Below are positions 7,160 to 13,562 of a stretch of DNA of 16,671 nt, one piece after another. Each line of letters opens with the position of its first letter. Positions within the stretch are counted from its first letter, which is position 1. The position numbers were made by a program, and so were the translations under genes. Source of the DNA: Acidimicrobiales bacterium (GTDB taxonomy: Bacteria > Actinomycetota > Acidimicrobiia > Acidimicrobiales > SHLQ01); the NCBI GenBank assembly GCA_013002375.1, contig JABDJW010000065.1, positions 1 through 16,671 of the forward strand, written 5' to 3'. The notes under the pieces are model-generated. The model made no database searches and was not told the origin of the DNA. It saw nothing but the letters and a program-made list of their open reading frames with translations.

Positions 7160-8794
7160 ATGGCCGTCCTCCAGACCTCGACCGACCTGCCGGCCCCGCT
7201 CGGCCGCAGCACTCGCGCCCCCTCCGCGCCCTGGTGGTTCCTGCTCATCGGGTTGGTCCTCGCCGCGGTCTTCGCCGCTCCGCTGGTCTACGTGATCGTC
7301 CGCAACATCCAAGACGTCAGCCGTCTGGACGAGCACTTCACCTCCTCGGCCACCTGGGATCCGCTGGGCCGATCATTGCTCCTGGCCTCGTCGGTTGCCG
7401 TCACCGCCACCGCGTTCGGCACCGCGCTGGCCTGGATCACGACCCGCAGTGACATACCGCTGCGTCGGCTCTGGATGCTGGTCGCGCCGCTGCCGTTGGT
7501 GTTCCCGTCGTTCGTCGGCGCCACCGCGCTGATCTCGGGGTTCGCCAAGGGCGGACTGCTCGATCGGGCGGTCGGTCCACTCGGATTCGAACTGCCGGAG
7601 TTGGCCGGTTTCTGGGCCGCCCTGTTCGTCCTGACCCTGTTCACCTATCCCTACGTCTACCTGCCGGTCGCCGCCCGCCTGCGATTCCTCCCCAGCAGCT
7701 TCGAGGAGAGCGCCCGGGTGCTGGGCCGCACGCCGCGCCAGGTGTTCACCAGCGTGGTCGTTCCCCAGCTTCTGGCGCCGATCACCGCCGGCGGCCTCCT
7801 GGTGTTCCTGTACACCGTGTCGGATTTCGGTGCCGTGCAGCTCCTGCGCTACGACACGTTGACCCGCGTCATCTACGCCAACAGCCTCGCGGATCAGCCC
7901 CGGGTGATGGCGCTGAGCTTGCTGCTCGGCATCGTCGCGGTCTTGGCCGTCGCCGCCGAACGGGCACTGGGCCGCAACCACTCGGAATCGGCGATGTCGA
8001 ACCGGGCGACCGGATTGACCGTGCCGCTGGGTCGGTGGCGCTGGCCCACCTTCGCCGCAGTGGCCGCGTTCGTCGGGTTTGCGCTGATCGGCCCGCTGGC
8101 TTCGCTGGCCCACTGGACCGTCCGCGGAGCGGCGAGCAGTCGCGCCCGCGGCGCGCTGGCCATCCCGACCGACGGGCTCGGTGAGGCGATCGGCAACACG
8201 GTGTTGGTGTCGATCCTCGCCGCCGTCGCCACCGTGGTGCTCGTGCTGCCCATCGCCTATCTGGTCGCCCGGCACCGCAGCCGAACCGGCATGGTCGCCG
8301 ATGGCCTGGTCACCGCGGGCTTTGCCTTGCCGGGCCTGGTACTCGGTTTGTCGCTGGTGTTCTGGGCGCTGAGCAACGACTTCCTCTTCCGCTTCTACCA
8401 GACGCTGCCGCTGCTGATTCTCGGCTATGTGATCCACTTCGGCGCCCAGGCCAATCGGGCCACCCAGATCGCGGTGGCTTCGGTTCCGACCCGCCTCGAT
8501 GAATCGGCCCGCATGCTCGGCGCCGGTCGAGCTCGTCGGTTCATCACCGTCGACGCGCCGCTCATGATGCCCGGCCTCCTGGCCGCCGGTGGCCTCGTGT
8601 TGCTGTCGACGATGAAGGAGCTCCCGGCCACCCTTTTCCTGCGCCCGACCGGATTCGACACGTTGTCGACCCGCATCTGGGCGTCGATGGACAATCTCTC
8701 GTTCGCCAAGGCCGGCCTGGAATCGATGATCCTGCTGGCCGTGTCGGCCGTGTTGACCTGGTTCCTGGTGCTGCGCCGTTCCGACGCCCTGTAG
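7160..8794 (+). CDS. fbpB: Ferric iron ABC importer, permease with two fused transport domains (FbpB/AfuB type)
   Basis: This 544-residue membrane protein contains two binding-protein-dependent transport domains in one chain, which is the usual FbpB length and layout. Hydrophobic segments are visible at roughly 26-48, 71-93, 105-127, 151-170, 205-220, 250-266, 295-315, 345-370, 382-404, 416-430, 472-485 and 522-537. Each half carries an EAA loop that contacts the ATPase: EESARVLGRTPRQVF at 182-196 and DESARMLGAGRARRF at 447-461. The start ATG 7160 lies 12 bases after the stop of the binding-protein gene and has no strong ribosome binding site, so coupling to upstream translation is likely. 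The protein forms the membrane channel for iron delivered by the lipoprotein and driven by the upstream ATPase. The gene ends with TAG facing the convergent epimerase gene, with only 13 bases between. Confidence 0.9.
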   Translation: MAVLQTSTDLPAPLGRSTRAPSAPWWFLLIGLVLAAVFAAPLVYVIVRNIQDVSRLDEHFTSSATWDPLGRSLLLASSVAVTATAFGTALAWITTRSDIPLRRLWMLVAPLPLVFPSFVGATALISGFAKGGLLDRAVGPLGFELPELAGFWAALFVLTLFTYPYVYLPVAARLRFLPSSFEESARVLGRTPRQVFTSVVVPQLLAPITAGGLLVFLYTVSDFGAVQLLRYDTLTRVIYANSLADQPRVMALSLLLGIVAVLAVAAERALGRNHSESAMSNRATGLTVPLGRWRWPTFAAVAAFVGFALIGPLASLAHWTVRGAASSRARGALAIPTDGLGEAIGNTVLVSILAAVATVVLVLPIAYLVARHRSRTGMVADGLVTAGFALPGLVLGLSLVFWALSNDFLFRFYQTLPLLILGYVIHFGAQANRATQIAVASVPTRLDESARMLGAGRARRFITVDAPLMMPGLLAAGGLVLLSTMKELPATLFLRPTGFDTLSTRIWASMDNLSFAKAGLESMILLAVSAVLTWFLVLRRSDAL

Positions 8795-8807
8795 TGATGA
8801 GCGCCCG

Positions 8808-9911
8808 CTAACCGCGGATCATGGCGACGATCTCGTCCTCGTAGCCGTAGTCCTGCTCGACCGTCCGGTGCAGGTCGGTGCCCGACCACCAGCGATAGGT
8901 GTCGGCCACCGCGGTGTCGAAGGTGTGCTGCGGCGTCCAACCGGTGACGTCCTTCATGGCGTCGACGGTGAACACGGTGTCGGAGTCCCAGCGGTGAATC
9001 GACGGCTGGAGCCGCTGGATCAGGTTGGCCAGCGGGCCCTTGTGGATGTGGGGCATCACCCGGTCGCGCGCGGCCTCGGTCGGACGAATGTCCATCGTGG
9101 GGCGGCTACCGCCGGGCGGTGTGTAGCGCACCTTCTTGTCCCACAGATCGTCCATGAGCTCGGCCGGTATGTCGACGATGTCGGGTTGTACACCCATCGC
9201 GTCGGCGATGACCTCGACGTAGCGGTTGTCGTCGTGGGGATCGTCGCCGGTGAGGTTGAGCCGGCGACCGAACGAGGCCTCGACACCCATGAGGGCCTCG
9301 AACGCACGCGCCTGATCGTCGACGTGGCCGATCACCGCCTTGGTCGTGCCGTCGCCCGGGACCAGGATCGGCCGGCCGAGCCGCATCCGGCTGAACATCC
9401 GCTGTTCGCGCCCGGGCAGGGCGTTGTGGGGGCCGAACACCATGGCCAGCGGGACGGTCGTGGCCGGGAAGCCGGCGTCGGCATGGGCGGCCTGCAGGAG
9501 ATCCTCGGCCAGCAGCTTGTCGAGGCCGTACTCGAATTGATCCGGGCCGCGATCGTCGGGGTGGTTCTCGTCGATCGGGCCGGGGTGTTCGGCGCTGATG
9601 CTGGCATAGGTGACCGTCGAGCTGACGTAGATGTAGTGACCGACCGCGTCGGCGAAGAGCTCGACCATCAAGGCCACGTCGGCCGGGTGGTAGGCGGTCA
9701 TGTCGATCACGCAATCCCACTCGGTGCCACCCAGCACGGCCCGCAGCGCGTCGTGATCGGTTCGGTCGGCGGCGAGGTGCGCGACGCCGGCCGGGTACTC
9801 GATCGGGGTCCGGCCGCGATTGCAGACCGTGACGTCATGGCCGGCCTCGGCCAGCGCCGGAACGAGGGCCCGACCGTTGAAGGCGGACCCGCCCATGACC
9901 AGTACGTTCAT
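8808..9911 (-). CDS. NAD-dependent epimerase/dehydratase (extended SDR family)
   Basis: At 367 residues this is an extended short-chain dehydrogenase/reductase. The N-terminal dinucleotide motif is VMGGSAFNGRAL at 5-16, close to the GGTxFxGR form of the atypical branch related to nucleotide-sugar epimerases. The catalytic pair is Tyr128 and Lys132 in EYGLDK, with SST at 97-99 supplying the serine/threonine. The C-terminal half is substrate-specific and I cannot name the substrate. It is the second gene after an RmlC-type sugar epimerase, with 21 bases between, and a GAGGAG ribosome binding site lies 6 bases before ATG 9911. The pairing suggests nucleotide-sugar or surface-glycan metabolism, but that is inferred only from the neighbour. 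Its TAG stop faces the iron permease gene. Confidence 0.8.
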   Translation of the reverse strand: MNVLVMGGSAFNGRALVPALAEAGHDVTVCNRGRTPIEYPAGVAHLAADRTDHDALRAVLGGTEWDCVIDMTAYHPADVALMVELFADAVGHYIYVSSTVTYASISAEHPGPIDENHPDDRGPDQFEYGLDKLLAEDLLQAAHADAGFPATTVPLAMVFGPHNALPGREQRMFSRMRLGRPILVPGDGTTKAVIGHVDDQARAFEALMGVEASFGRRLNLTGDDPHDDNRYVEVIADAMGVQPDIVDIPAELMDDLWDKKVRYTPPGGSRPTMDIRPTEAARDRVMPHIHKGPLANLIQRLQPSIHRWDSDTVFTVDAMKDVTGWTPQHTFDTAVADTYRWWSGTDLHRTVEQDYGYEDEIVAMIRG

Positions 9912-9917
9912 CGCAGG

Positions 9918-9923
9918 CTCCTC
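9918..9923 (-). promoter_or_regulatory. Ribosome binding site of the SDR epimerase gene
   Basis: On the minus strand GAGGAG lies 6 bases before ATG 9911. It fixes the start and contrasts with the first gene of the pair, which has no such site and looks leaderless. Confidence 0.6.
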
Positions 9924-9932
9924 GTTGCCGGC

Positions 9933-10481
9933 TCAGTCGAAGGTGTCGGCGGTTTCGAAGCGGTCGCCCTCGGCATCTTTGCCCGACAGCTGCGGATCGG
10001 CGCCGTCGACCAGCGGCCATTCGATGCCGACGGTCGAATCGTTCCACAGCAGCGAGCGCTCGTGTTCGGGGGCGTAGTAGTCGGTGCACTTGTAGACGAA
10101 CTCGGCGGTGGGGCTGGTGACGTAGAACCCGTGGGCGAACCCGGGCGGCACCCACAGCATGTGTTTGTTCTCGGCCGAAAGGGTCTCGCCCACCCATTGC
10201 CCGAACGTCGGCGACGACCGGCGCATGTCGACCGCGACGTCGAAGACCTCGCCTTCGACGACCCGCACCAGCTTCCCCTGCGGTTGCCGGATTTGGTAGT
10301 GCATGCCGCGCAGGATGCCCTGCACCGACTTGGAGTGGTTGTCCTGCACGAAGGTGACCGGTGCACATTCGGCCTCGAATTCGTCGGCCCGGAAGGTCTC
10401 GAGGAAGAAGCCGCGCTCGTCGCCGAAGACCTTGGGTTTGCACAACACGACATCGGGGATCGCCAGCTTCTGATATTCCAT
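9933..10481 (-). CDS. rfbC: dTDP-4-dehydrorhamnose 3,5-epimerase family protein (RmlC)
   Basis: This 182-residue cupin-fold enzyme matches RmlC along its whole length. RmlC converts dTDP-4-keto-6-deoxyglucose to dTDP-4-keto-rhamnose in the cytoplasm, for cell-wall or surface polysaccharide. Recognisable stretches are KVFGDERGFFLETF at 17-30, FVQDNHSKS at 44-52, ILRGMHYQ at 56-63, GEVFDVAVDMR at 77-87 and EFVYKCTDYYAPEHE at 127-141. Catalytic residues by family knowledge are His61 and Tyr130, with Lys70 and Asp169 also in place. No rmlA, rmlB or rmlD is in the window, so the product may serve a partial or scattered pathway, or a related deoxysugar. ATG 10481 has no Shine-Dalgarno sequence. It lies 9 bases from a palindrome shared with the divergent hydratase gene. 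Confidence 0.9.
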   Translation of the reverse strand: MEYQKLAIPDVVLCKPKVFGDERGFFLETFRADEFEAECAPVTFVQDNHSKSVQGILRGMHYQIRQPQGKLVRVVEGEVFDVAVDMRRSSPTFGQWVGETLSAENKHMLWVPPGFAHGFYVTSPTAEFVYKCTDYYAPEHERSLLWNDSTVGIEWPLVDGADPQLSGKDAEGDRFETADTFD

Positions 10482-10490
10482 CGAGCCATT

Positions 10491-10504
10491 GTTAGCGCAC
10501 TAAC
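10491..10504. promoter_or_regulatory. Palindromic site between divergent rfbC and hydratase genes; probable shared operator/promoter
   Basis: GTTAGCGCACTAAC has perfect 5-base arms (GTTAG/CTAAC) around CGCA. The right arm runs into TAACCT at 10501-10506, a -10 hexamer 8 bases before ATG 10515. The left arm read on the minus strand gives TAACAA, 7 bases before ATG 10481. One protein bound here could therefore control both genes. No candidate regulator gene is in the window. Confidence 0.5.
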
Positions 10505-10514
10505 CTGCCCGGCT

Positions 10515-10973
10515 ATGGAATTTGCATGGAACGACATTGACGGATTGAACGGCGCGGCGAGCGAGGAGTTCGGCGACTGGGGCACCGAGATCGAGGTGAC
10601 GCAGCAGATGATCCAGGACTTCGCCGACCTCACCGGCGACCATCAGTGGATTCACGTCGACGTCGAACGGGCCAACGCCGGTCCCTTCGGCGGCCCGATC
10701 GCCCACGGTTTCTTGACGTTGTCGTTGCTGCCCAAGCTCAACCCCGGCGGCCTCACGATCACCGGCATCAAGAATGCGGTGAACTACGGCAGCGACGGCT
10801 TCCGCTTCCTGGCCCCGGTGCCGTCGGGCTCGACCATCCATGCCCGCAGCCGGCTGGTGAGCGCCGTCGAGAAGCCCAAGGGCACCCTCATCACCACCGA
10901 GGTCGCCGTGCACGTCAAGGGCAACGATGTCCCGTCGTTGCTCTACAAGATGCTGGTGTTGTACCAGGGCTAG
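10515..10973 (+). CDS. MaoC-like (R)-specific enoyl-CoA hydratase/dehydratase
   Basis: This 152-residue single hot-dog-fold protein matches MaoC-type hydratases, which add water to or remove it from enoyl-CoA or enoyl-ACP substrates. The catalytic motif is DFADLTGDHQWIHVD at 35-49, with Asp42 and His47 as the expected catalytic pair. It is followed by FGGPIAHGFLTLSLL at 58-72. The size fits a homodimeric stand-alone enzyme close to the mycobacterial and Nod-N-like dehydratases. The reading frame is open far upstream across other genes, but ATG 10515 is supported by the TAACCT hexamer 8 bases before it and by the start of similarity. It is transcribed away from rfbC, with a shared palindrome between. 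The role could be fatty-acid or polyester metabolism; the substrate is unknown. Confidence 0.87.
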   Translation: MEFAWNDIDGLNGAASEEFGDWGTEIEVTQQMIQDFADLTGDHQWIHVDVERANAGPFGGPIAHGFLTLSLLPKLNPGGLTITGIKNAVNYGSDGFRFLAPVPSGSTIHARSRLVSAVEKPKGTLITTEVAVHVKGNDVPSLLYKMLVLYQG

Positions 10974-11126
10974 GGCCCTTCTCAACGCTGCTCGAGGCCG
11001 GCGGGTCGGGCTCCCGTCTGCTCTGCCGCAACGCCGCTTTGCCCGCCTTTGCGCCACGGAGTGGCTGTCGCCCCCGGGCCAATTCACTGCGCGCTCGCCG
11101 CACCAGCAGAAATGTTGAGGTTGGGG
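10974..11126. other. Non-coding stretch after the hydratase gene
   Basis: No convincing gene, RNA or strong terminator hairpin was found between the end of the hydratase gene and the SOS promoter. With the 5' leader to 11267 it makes about 290 bases without a gene. Confidence 0.4.
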
Positions 11127-11155
11127 TTGTGCATCGAACGTATGTTCGATAGAGT
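11127..11155 (+). promoter_or_regulatory. Promoter of the DUF222/HNH gene
   Basis: TTGTGC at 11127-11132 and TAGAGT at 11150-11155 are separated by exactly 17 bases. The spacer is almost entirely occupied by a LexA box. Transcription would begin near 11162, leaving a leader of about 105 bases before ATG 11268. GGGAGG at 11253-11258 serves as ribosome binding site. Confidence 0.6.
11134..11149. promoter_or_regulatory. LexA (SOS) box
   Basis: TCGAACGTATGTTCGA matches the mycobacterial/actinobacterial SOS box TCGAAC-N4-GTTCGA at all 12 fixed positions, and one further pair (A11133/T11150) extends the symmetry. It lies between the -35 and -10 hexamers, the classic repressing position. DNA damage should therefore switch on the gene downstream. 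In Mycobacterium tuberculosis several 13E12-family genes, relatives of this one, are known to carry SOS boxes. Confidence 0.85.
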
Positions 11156-11267
11156 GTGGTCACTGAATCGCTTCCCCCTGGTTCTGTTCTCTAGCTCCCG
11201 ATGGCCCTGGTAGTTCGTGTGGGTTCGGTCGAGCTCTTGTCTTCCCGTGGTTGGGAGGTGTGTAGTT

Positions 11268-11813
11268 ATGGTTGCTGTCTTTGATGGCCCCGATCGTGGC
11301 GATTCGTTTGCCGAGCGTTCATTTGCCGATGCGGCGGCGACGGATCTCGAAGCGTCGGTCAAGAAGGTCGGCGACGTCGCCTCTGGCGCGCTGTCCCCGG
11401 ATGCGCTCGAAGCCCACGCGGTGCGAATCCTGCGCAGCTCAGACCGGCTCCACGCCGAAGCCGCATCGCTGCTCGCCGCCGCCGACGAAGCCCGCGTTGC
11501 GAAACGCCGCTCCCTCAGCGCCCACTTCGCCAACCTCCTCGGCACGTCATCATCCGCGATTGCCCCGTTGCGCACGCTCGGCCTCTGGCTCCGGCACTTC
11601 TGTGGGTTCGCCGACGCCTGGAAGATCGGCACCTTGTCCGAGCCGCATGTGCGGGAGCTCAAGAAACTCGACAACGGCCGCACCAACCATGCGCTCAAAC
11701 GCGATCAGCACCTGTTCATCGAATGGGCCCAAACCCTCGAATGGACCGACTGGCTCAAAGCCATCGCCTACTGGTTGCTGGCCGCTGACCCCGCCGTTCG
11801 CTTCGCTCACTAA
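11268..11813 (+). CDS. DUF222/13E12-type HNH endonuclease family protein, N-terminal part (truncated by an inserted repeat)
   Basis: These 181 residues look like the helical N-terminal DUF222 domain of 13E12-repeat proteins. They include SSDRLHAEAASLLAAADEA, then FANLLGTSSSAIAPLRTL, and end in YWLLAADP before the sequence turns into VRFAH and stops at TAA 11811. In intact relatives a C-terminal HNH nuclease domain follows on the same chain. Here codons 11793-11843 belong to a 51-bp repeat with an in-frame stop. After it the same frame resumes with DGELDPERAASYG, which joins smoothly to AADP. ATG 11268 is supported by GGGAGG upstream. The gene is under a LexA-box promoter, so it should respond to DNA damage, but the product as read would lack the nuclease. 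The function of DUF222 is not established. Confidence 0.75.
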   Translation: MVAVFDGPDRGDSFAERSFADAAATDLEASVKKVGDVASGALSPDALEAHAVRILRSSDRLHAEAASLLAAADEARVAKRRSLSAHFANLLGTSSSAIAPLRTLGLWLRHFCGFADAWKIGTLSEPHVRELKKLDNGRTNHALKRDQHLFIEWAQTLEWTDWLKAIAYWLLAADPAVRFAH

Positions 11814-11843
11814 CCGAGTTGCTCGCTGGCGCTCTCAACGTCG
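11793..11843 (+). repeat. 51-bp repeat element, left copy
   Basis: This copy begins GCCGTTCGCTTCGCTCAC and ends CGCTCTCAACGTCG. It matches the right copy at 12289-12339, read in reverse, at 49 of 51 positions. Its length is a multiple of three and it sits exactly between two parts of the DUF222 frame, but it carries an in-frame TAA. No target duplication is visible. It contains the heptamer GCTTCGC that is also at the heart of two nearby hairpins. Confidence 0.8.
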
Positions 11844-12230
11844 GACGGTGAGCTCGACCCCGAACGGGCTGCTTCCTACGGGGTGACGTTCCGCCCCGAC
11901 CGCAACGGCGACCTCCATATCACCGGCACCCTCGACCCCATCTCTGGCGACGCCTTGAAGAAAGCCGTCGAACACGAAGCCCAGAAGATCCTCAAAGCGC
12001 AGATCGACGCCCAAGACCAGGATGTGCTGCCGGTTCGGAAACGCCGCATGATCGGCCTCATGCGGCTCGTCAGCCGCGGGTTCGTCCGCCAAGACGGCAC
12101 CGTGCCCTTCCCCCTCGTCAACATCGTCATGTCCCAGAAGGTCGCCGAAGCCTTACTCGAAGACCTGGCCAACGACACCGACACCGCATCTGAGTTGCTG
12201 GATCCGTTCGACATCGACCGACGCTGCTGA
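11844..12230 (+). pseudogene. DUF222/HNH gene, middle fragment
   Basis: This fragment continues the N-terminal piece in the same frame, from DGELDPERAASYGVTFRPD through ITGTLDPISGDALKKAVEHE to LLDPFDIDRRC. Such sequence is typical of the conserved core between DUF222 and the HNH domain in 13E12 proteins. It ends at TGA 12228-12230. One base later a different frame would read Glu-Thr-Gly-Asn-Ala, the expected continuation after Arg-Arg-Cys, so a one-base shift may be involved. Frame 0 becomes recognisable again as FLALTGATL at 12270-12296. A GTG at 11883 could start translation of the fragment, but nothing suggests it functions alone. Confidence 0.7.
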
Positions 12231-12235
12231 AACCG

Positions 12236-12252
12236 GCAACGCTTCGCGTTGC
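12236..12252. repeat. Perfect hairpin GCAACGC-TTC-GCGTTGC
   Basis: Seven-base arms enclose a TTC loop. It lies inside the broken DUF222/HNH gene, right after the TGA of the middle fragment. No T-run follows, so it is not a standard terminator. Confidence 0.7.
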
Positions 12253-12256
12253 GCAA

Positions 12257-12273
12257 GAAATGCTTCGCATTTC
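12257..12273. repeat. Perfect hairpin GAAATGC-TTC-GCATTTC
   Basis: This is a second seven-base-arm hairpin with the same TTC loop and the same GCTTCGC core, four bases after the first. The pair suggests a common origin. The right arm is part of the codons for the recognisable FLALTGATL stretch. Confidence 0.7.
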
Positions 12274-12288
12274 TCGCCCTCACCGGCG

Positions 12289-12339
12289 CGACGTTGTGAG
12301 CGCCAGCGAGCAACTCGGTTAGAGAGCGAAGCGAACGGC
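12289..12339 (-). repeat. 51-bp repeat element, right copy (inverted)
   Basis: Read on the minus strand it matches the left copy at 11793-11843 with two differences, at element positions 17 and 43. The two copies flank 445 bases of the DUF222/HNH gene. Downstream of it the HNH part is in a different frame, and roughly 15-25 codons expected between FLALTGATL and STRLYP are missing. This insertion or rearrangement was therefore not neutral. Confidence 0.8.
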
Positions 12340-12541
12340 CAGCACCCGGCTCTACCCCGCCGCCATGCGCAACGCGCTGCTCGTCCAAGCACGCGGCACC
12401 TGCGCCACCCCAGGCTGCGACGCCCCCTACCACTGGCTCCAAGCCGACCACATCCAACCGGCCACCAACCACGGCCCCACCTCCGTCGCCAACGGCCAAA
12501 TCCTCTGCCAACCCGACAACCACGCCAAAAGCGACAGCTGA
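12323..12541 (+). pseudogene. DUF222/HNH gene, C-terminal HNH nuclease fragment
   Basis: The frame opens after TAG 12320-12322 and encodes STRLYPAAMRNALLVQARG followed by a compact HNH domain. It has CATPGC and a later Cys-Gln-Pro as probable zinc ligands, ADHIQP with the catalytic His, NGQILC with the Asn, and NHAKS with the last His. These are the expected endonuclease residues of 13E12-type proteins. The fragment is in a different frame from the N-terminal and middle pieces, so no single protein joins them. An internal ATG at 12365 could start a peptide of about 58 residues containing nearly the whole HNH motif. No promoter or ribosome binding site is evident for it. It is probably a relic. 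Confidence 0.75.
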
Positions 12542-12590
12542 TCGGCGACGGTTCAGATGTTGCTCGGTTCGTCTATGCCAGAATCGGGGG

Positions 12591-13562
12591 GTGAAGAGCG
12601 TCGAGCTTCTGGTGCCGGTCACCGACGCCAACTTCGACCCGGCCGCGTACCTGCGAGGAAACCCCGATGTCGCTGCCGCCGTGGAGTCGGCACCCGACCC
12701 CCATCAAGCAGCCGGGGAGCACTGGGATACGTTCGGCAGGACAGAGCAACGGACGCTGACACCGGCCGACGCCCTCGATGAGATCAACGAGATGAGGCGC
12801 CAAAAGGTCGCGCGACTCCGGTCGGCGATTCGAGACGATGTCCCGTTCGTCCAAAGACCATCGGGCGCGCTTGACTTTCTCGACGGCGACCGACGAACCG
12901 CACACCCAGGCCTCGAGCCAGACTTTGTTCCGCCGATATCAGCCAATCGTTACGGGAACCAGGTGGAGGAGCTCATTGCGAGCACATCCGACGGACTCGT
13001 GCTGGATTGCGGCGCGGGATACCGGTCGACGTACTACGAACACGTGGTGAATCTCGAGATCGAGCCGTACCCGACCACCGACGTACTGGCCCGTGGAGAG
13101 CGGCTCCCATTCAACGACGGCACGTTCGACGCAGTGCTGTCCCTGGCCGTGCTCGAACATGTCGCCGAACCATGGCGGGCCGCGGCCGAGATCGAGCGCG
13201 TCCTCAAGCCCGGGGGAACGCTCGCCTTTTCGGCCACCTTCATGCAGCCCTTTCATGCGTATCCGCATCACTACTTCAACATGACACCGGCCGGCGCCCG
13301 CGCACTACTCGGCGCTCTCCAACTGGAGTCTCAGACCGTGCCGCCCAACCTGCACCCGTTGCATGGCGTGTCGCGAACCCTACAGACTTGGCTCGAGCTA
13401 CTTCCTGAGTCCGATCAAGACGATCTACTCGATCTCACGGTGCGCGACCTCTTGAAACCGCCGGCCGAACTTTGGCCACGCCCCTTCATGCAGCACATCG
13501 ACGCCGACCGGATCGACGAGATCGCGGCAGGAACGTTCTTGGTGGCGCGAAAGCCTACGTAG
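12591..13562 (+). CDS. Class I SAM-dependent methyltransferase with N-terminal 'YLxxNPDV' module
   Basis: This 323-residue protein has a Methyltransf_11-type domain in its second half. Motif I is VLDCGAGYRSTYYE at 137-150, then LPFNDGTFDAVLSLAVLEHV at 172-191, and RVLKPGG at 203-209. The N-terminal part has FDPAAYLRGNPDVAAAV at 15-31 and HWDTFGRTEQR at 44-54. This short repeat is one I associate with glycosyltransferases and methyltransferases of surface-polysaccharide clusters. The acceptor substrate is unknown. GTG 12591 follows a G-run too close to be a normal ribosome binding site; CAGAAT 6 bases before it could be a weak leaderless -10, and an in-frame GTG at 12612 is an alternative. It lies 49 bases after the HNH relic. 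Its TAG is directly followed by the stop of the convergent proS. Confidence 0.8.
   Translation: MKSVELLVPVTDANFDPAAYLRGNPDVAAAVESAPDPHQAAGEHWDTFGRTEQRTLTPADALDEINEMRRQKVARLRSAIRDDVPFVQRPSGALDFLDGDRRTAHPGLEPDFVPPISANRYGNQVEELIASTSDGLVLDCGAGYRSTYYEHVVNLEIEPYPTTDVLARGERLPFNDGTFDAVLSLAVLEHVAEPWRAAAEIERVLKPGGTLAFSATFMQPFHAYPHHYFNMTPAGARALLGALQLESQTVPPNLHPLHGVSRTLQTWLELLPESDQDDLLDLTVRDLLKPPAELWPRPFMQHIDADRIDEIAAGTFLVARKPT

Noticed and set aside
8868..10973. A 701-residue plus-strand open frame running across the epimerase and rfbC genes
   Set aside because: Only the final 152 residues (MaoC-type, from ATG 10515) are real. The upstream part is antisense to two well-supported genes.
10974..11126. 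tRNA or small RNA gene in the gap after the hydratase gene
   Set aside because: No cloverleaf, CCA-adjacent acceptor stem or T-run hairpin could be made out.
11156..11194. Short leader peptide (GTG start, 12 residues) in the 5' leader of the DUF222 gene
   Set aside because: No ribosome binding site, no family similarity and no attenuator-like hairpin pair. Such short frames are common by chance.
11793..12339. CRISPR array
   Set aside because: There are only two repeat copies, in opposite orientation, inside a broken gene with no regular spacers and no cas genes.
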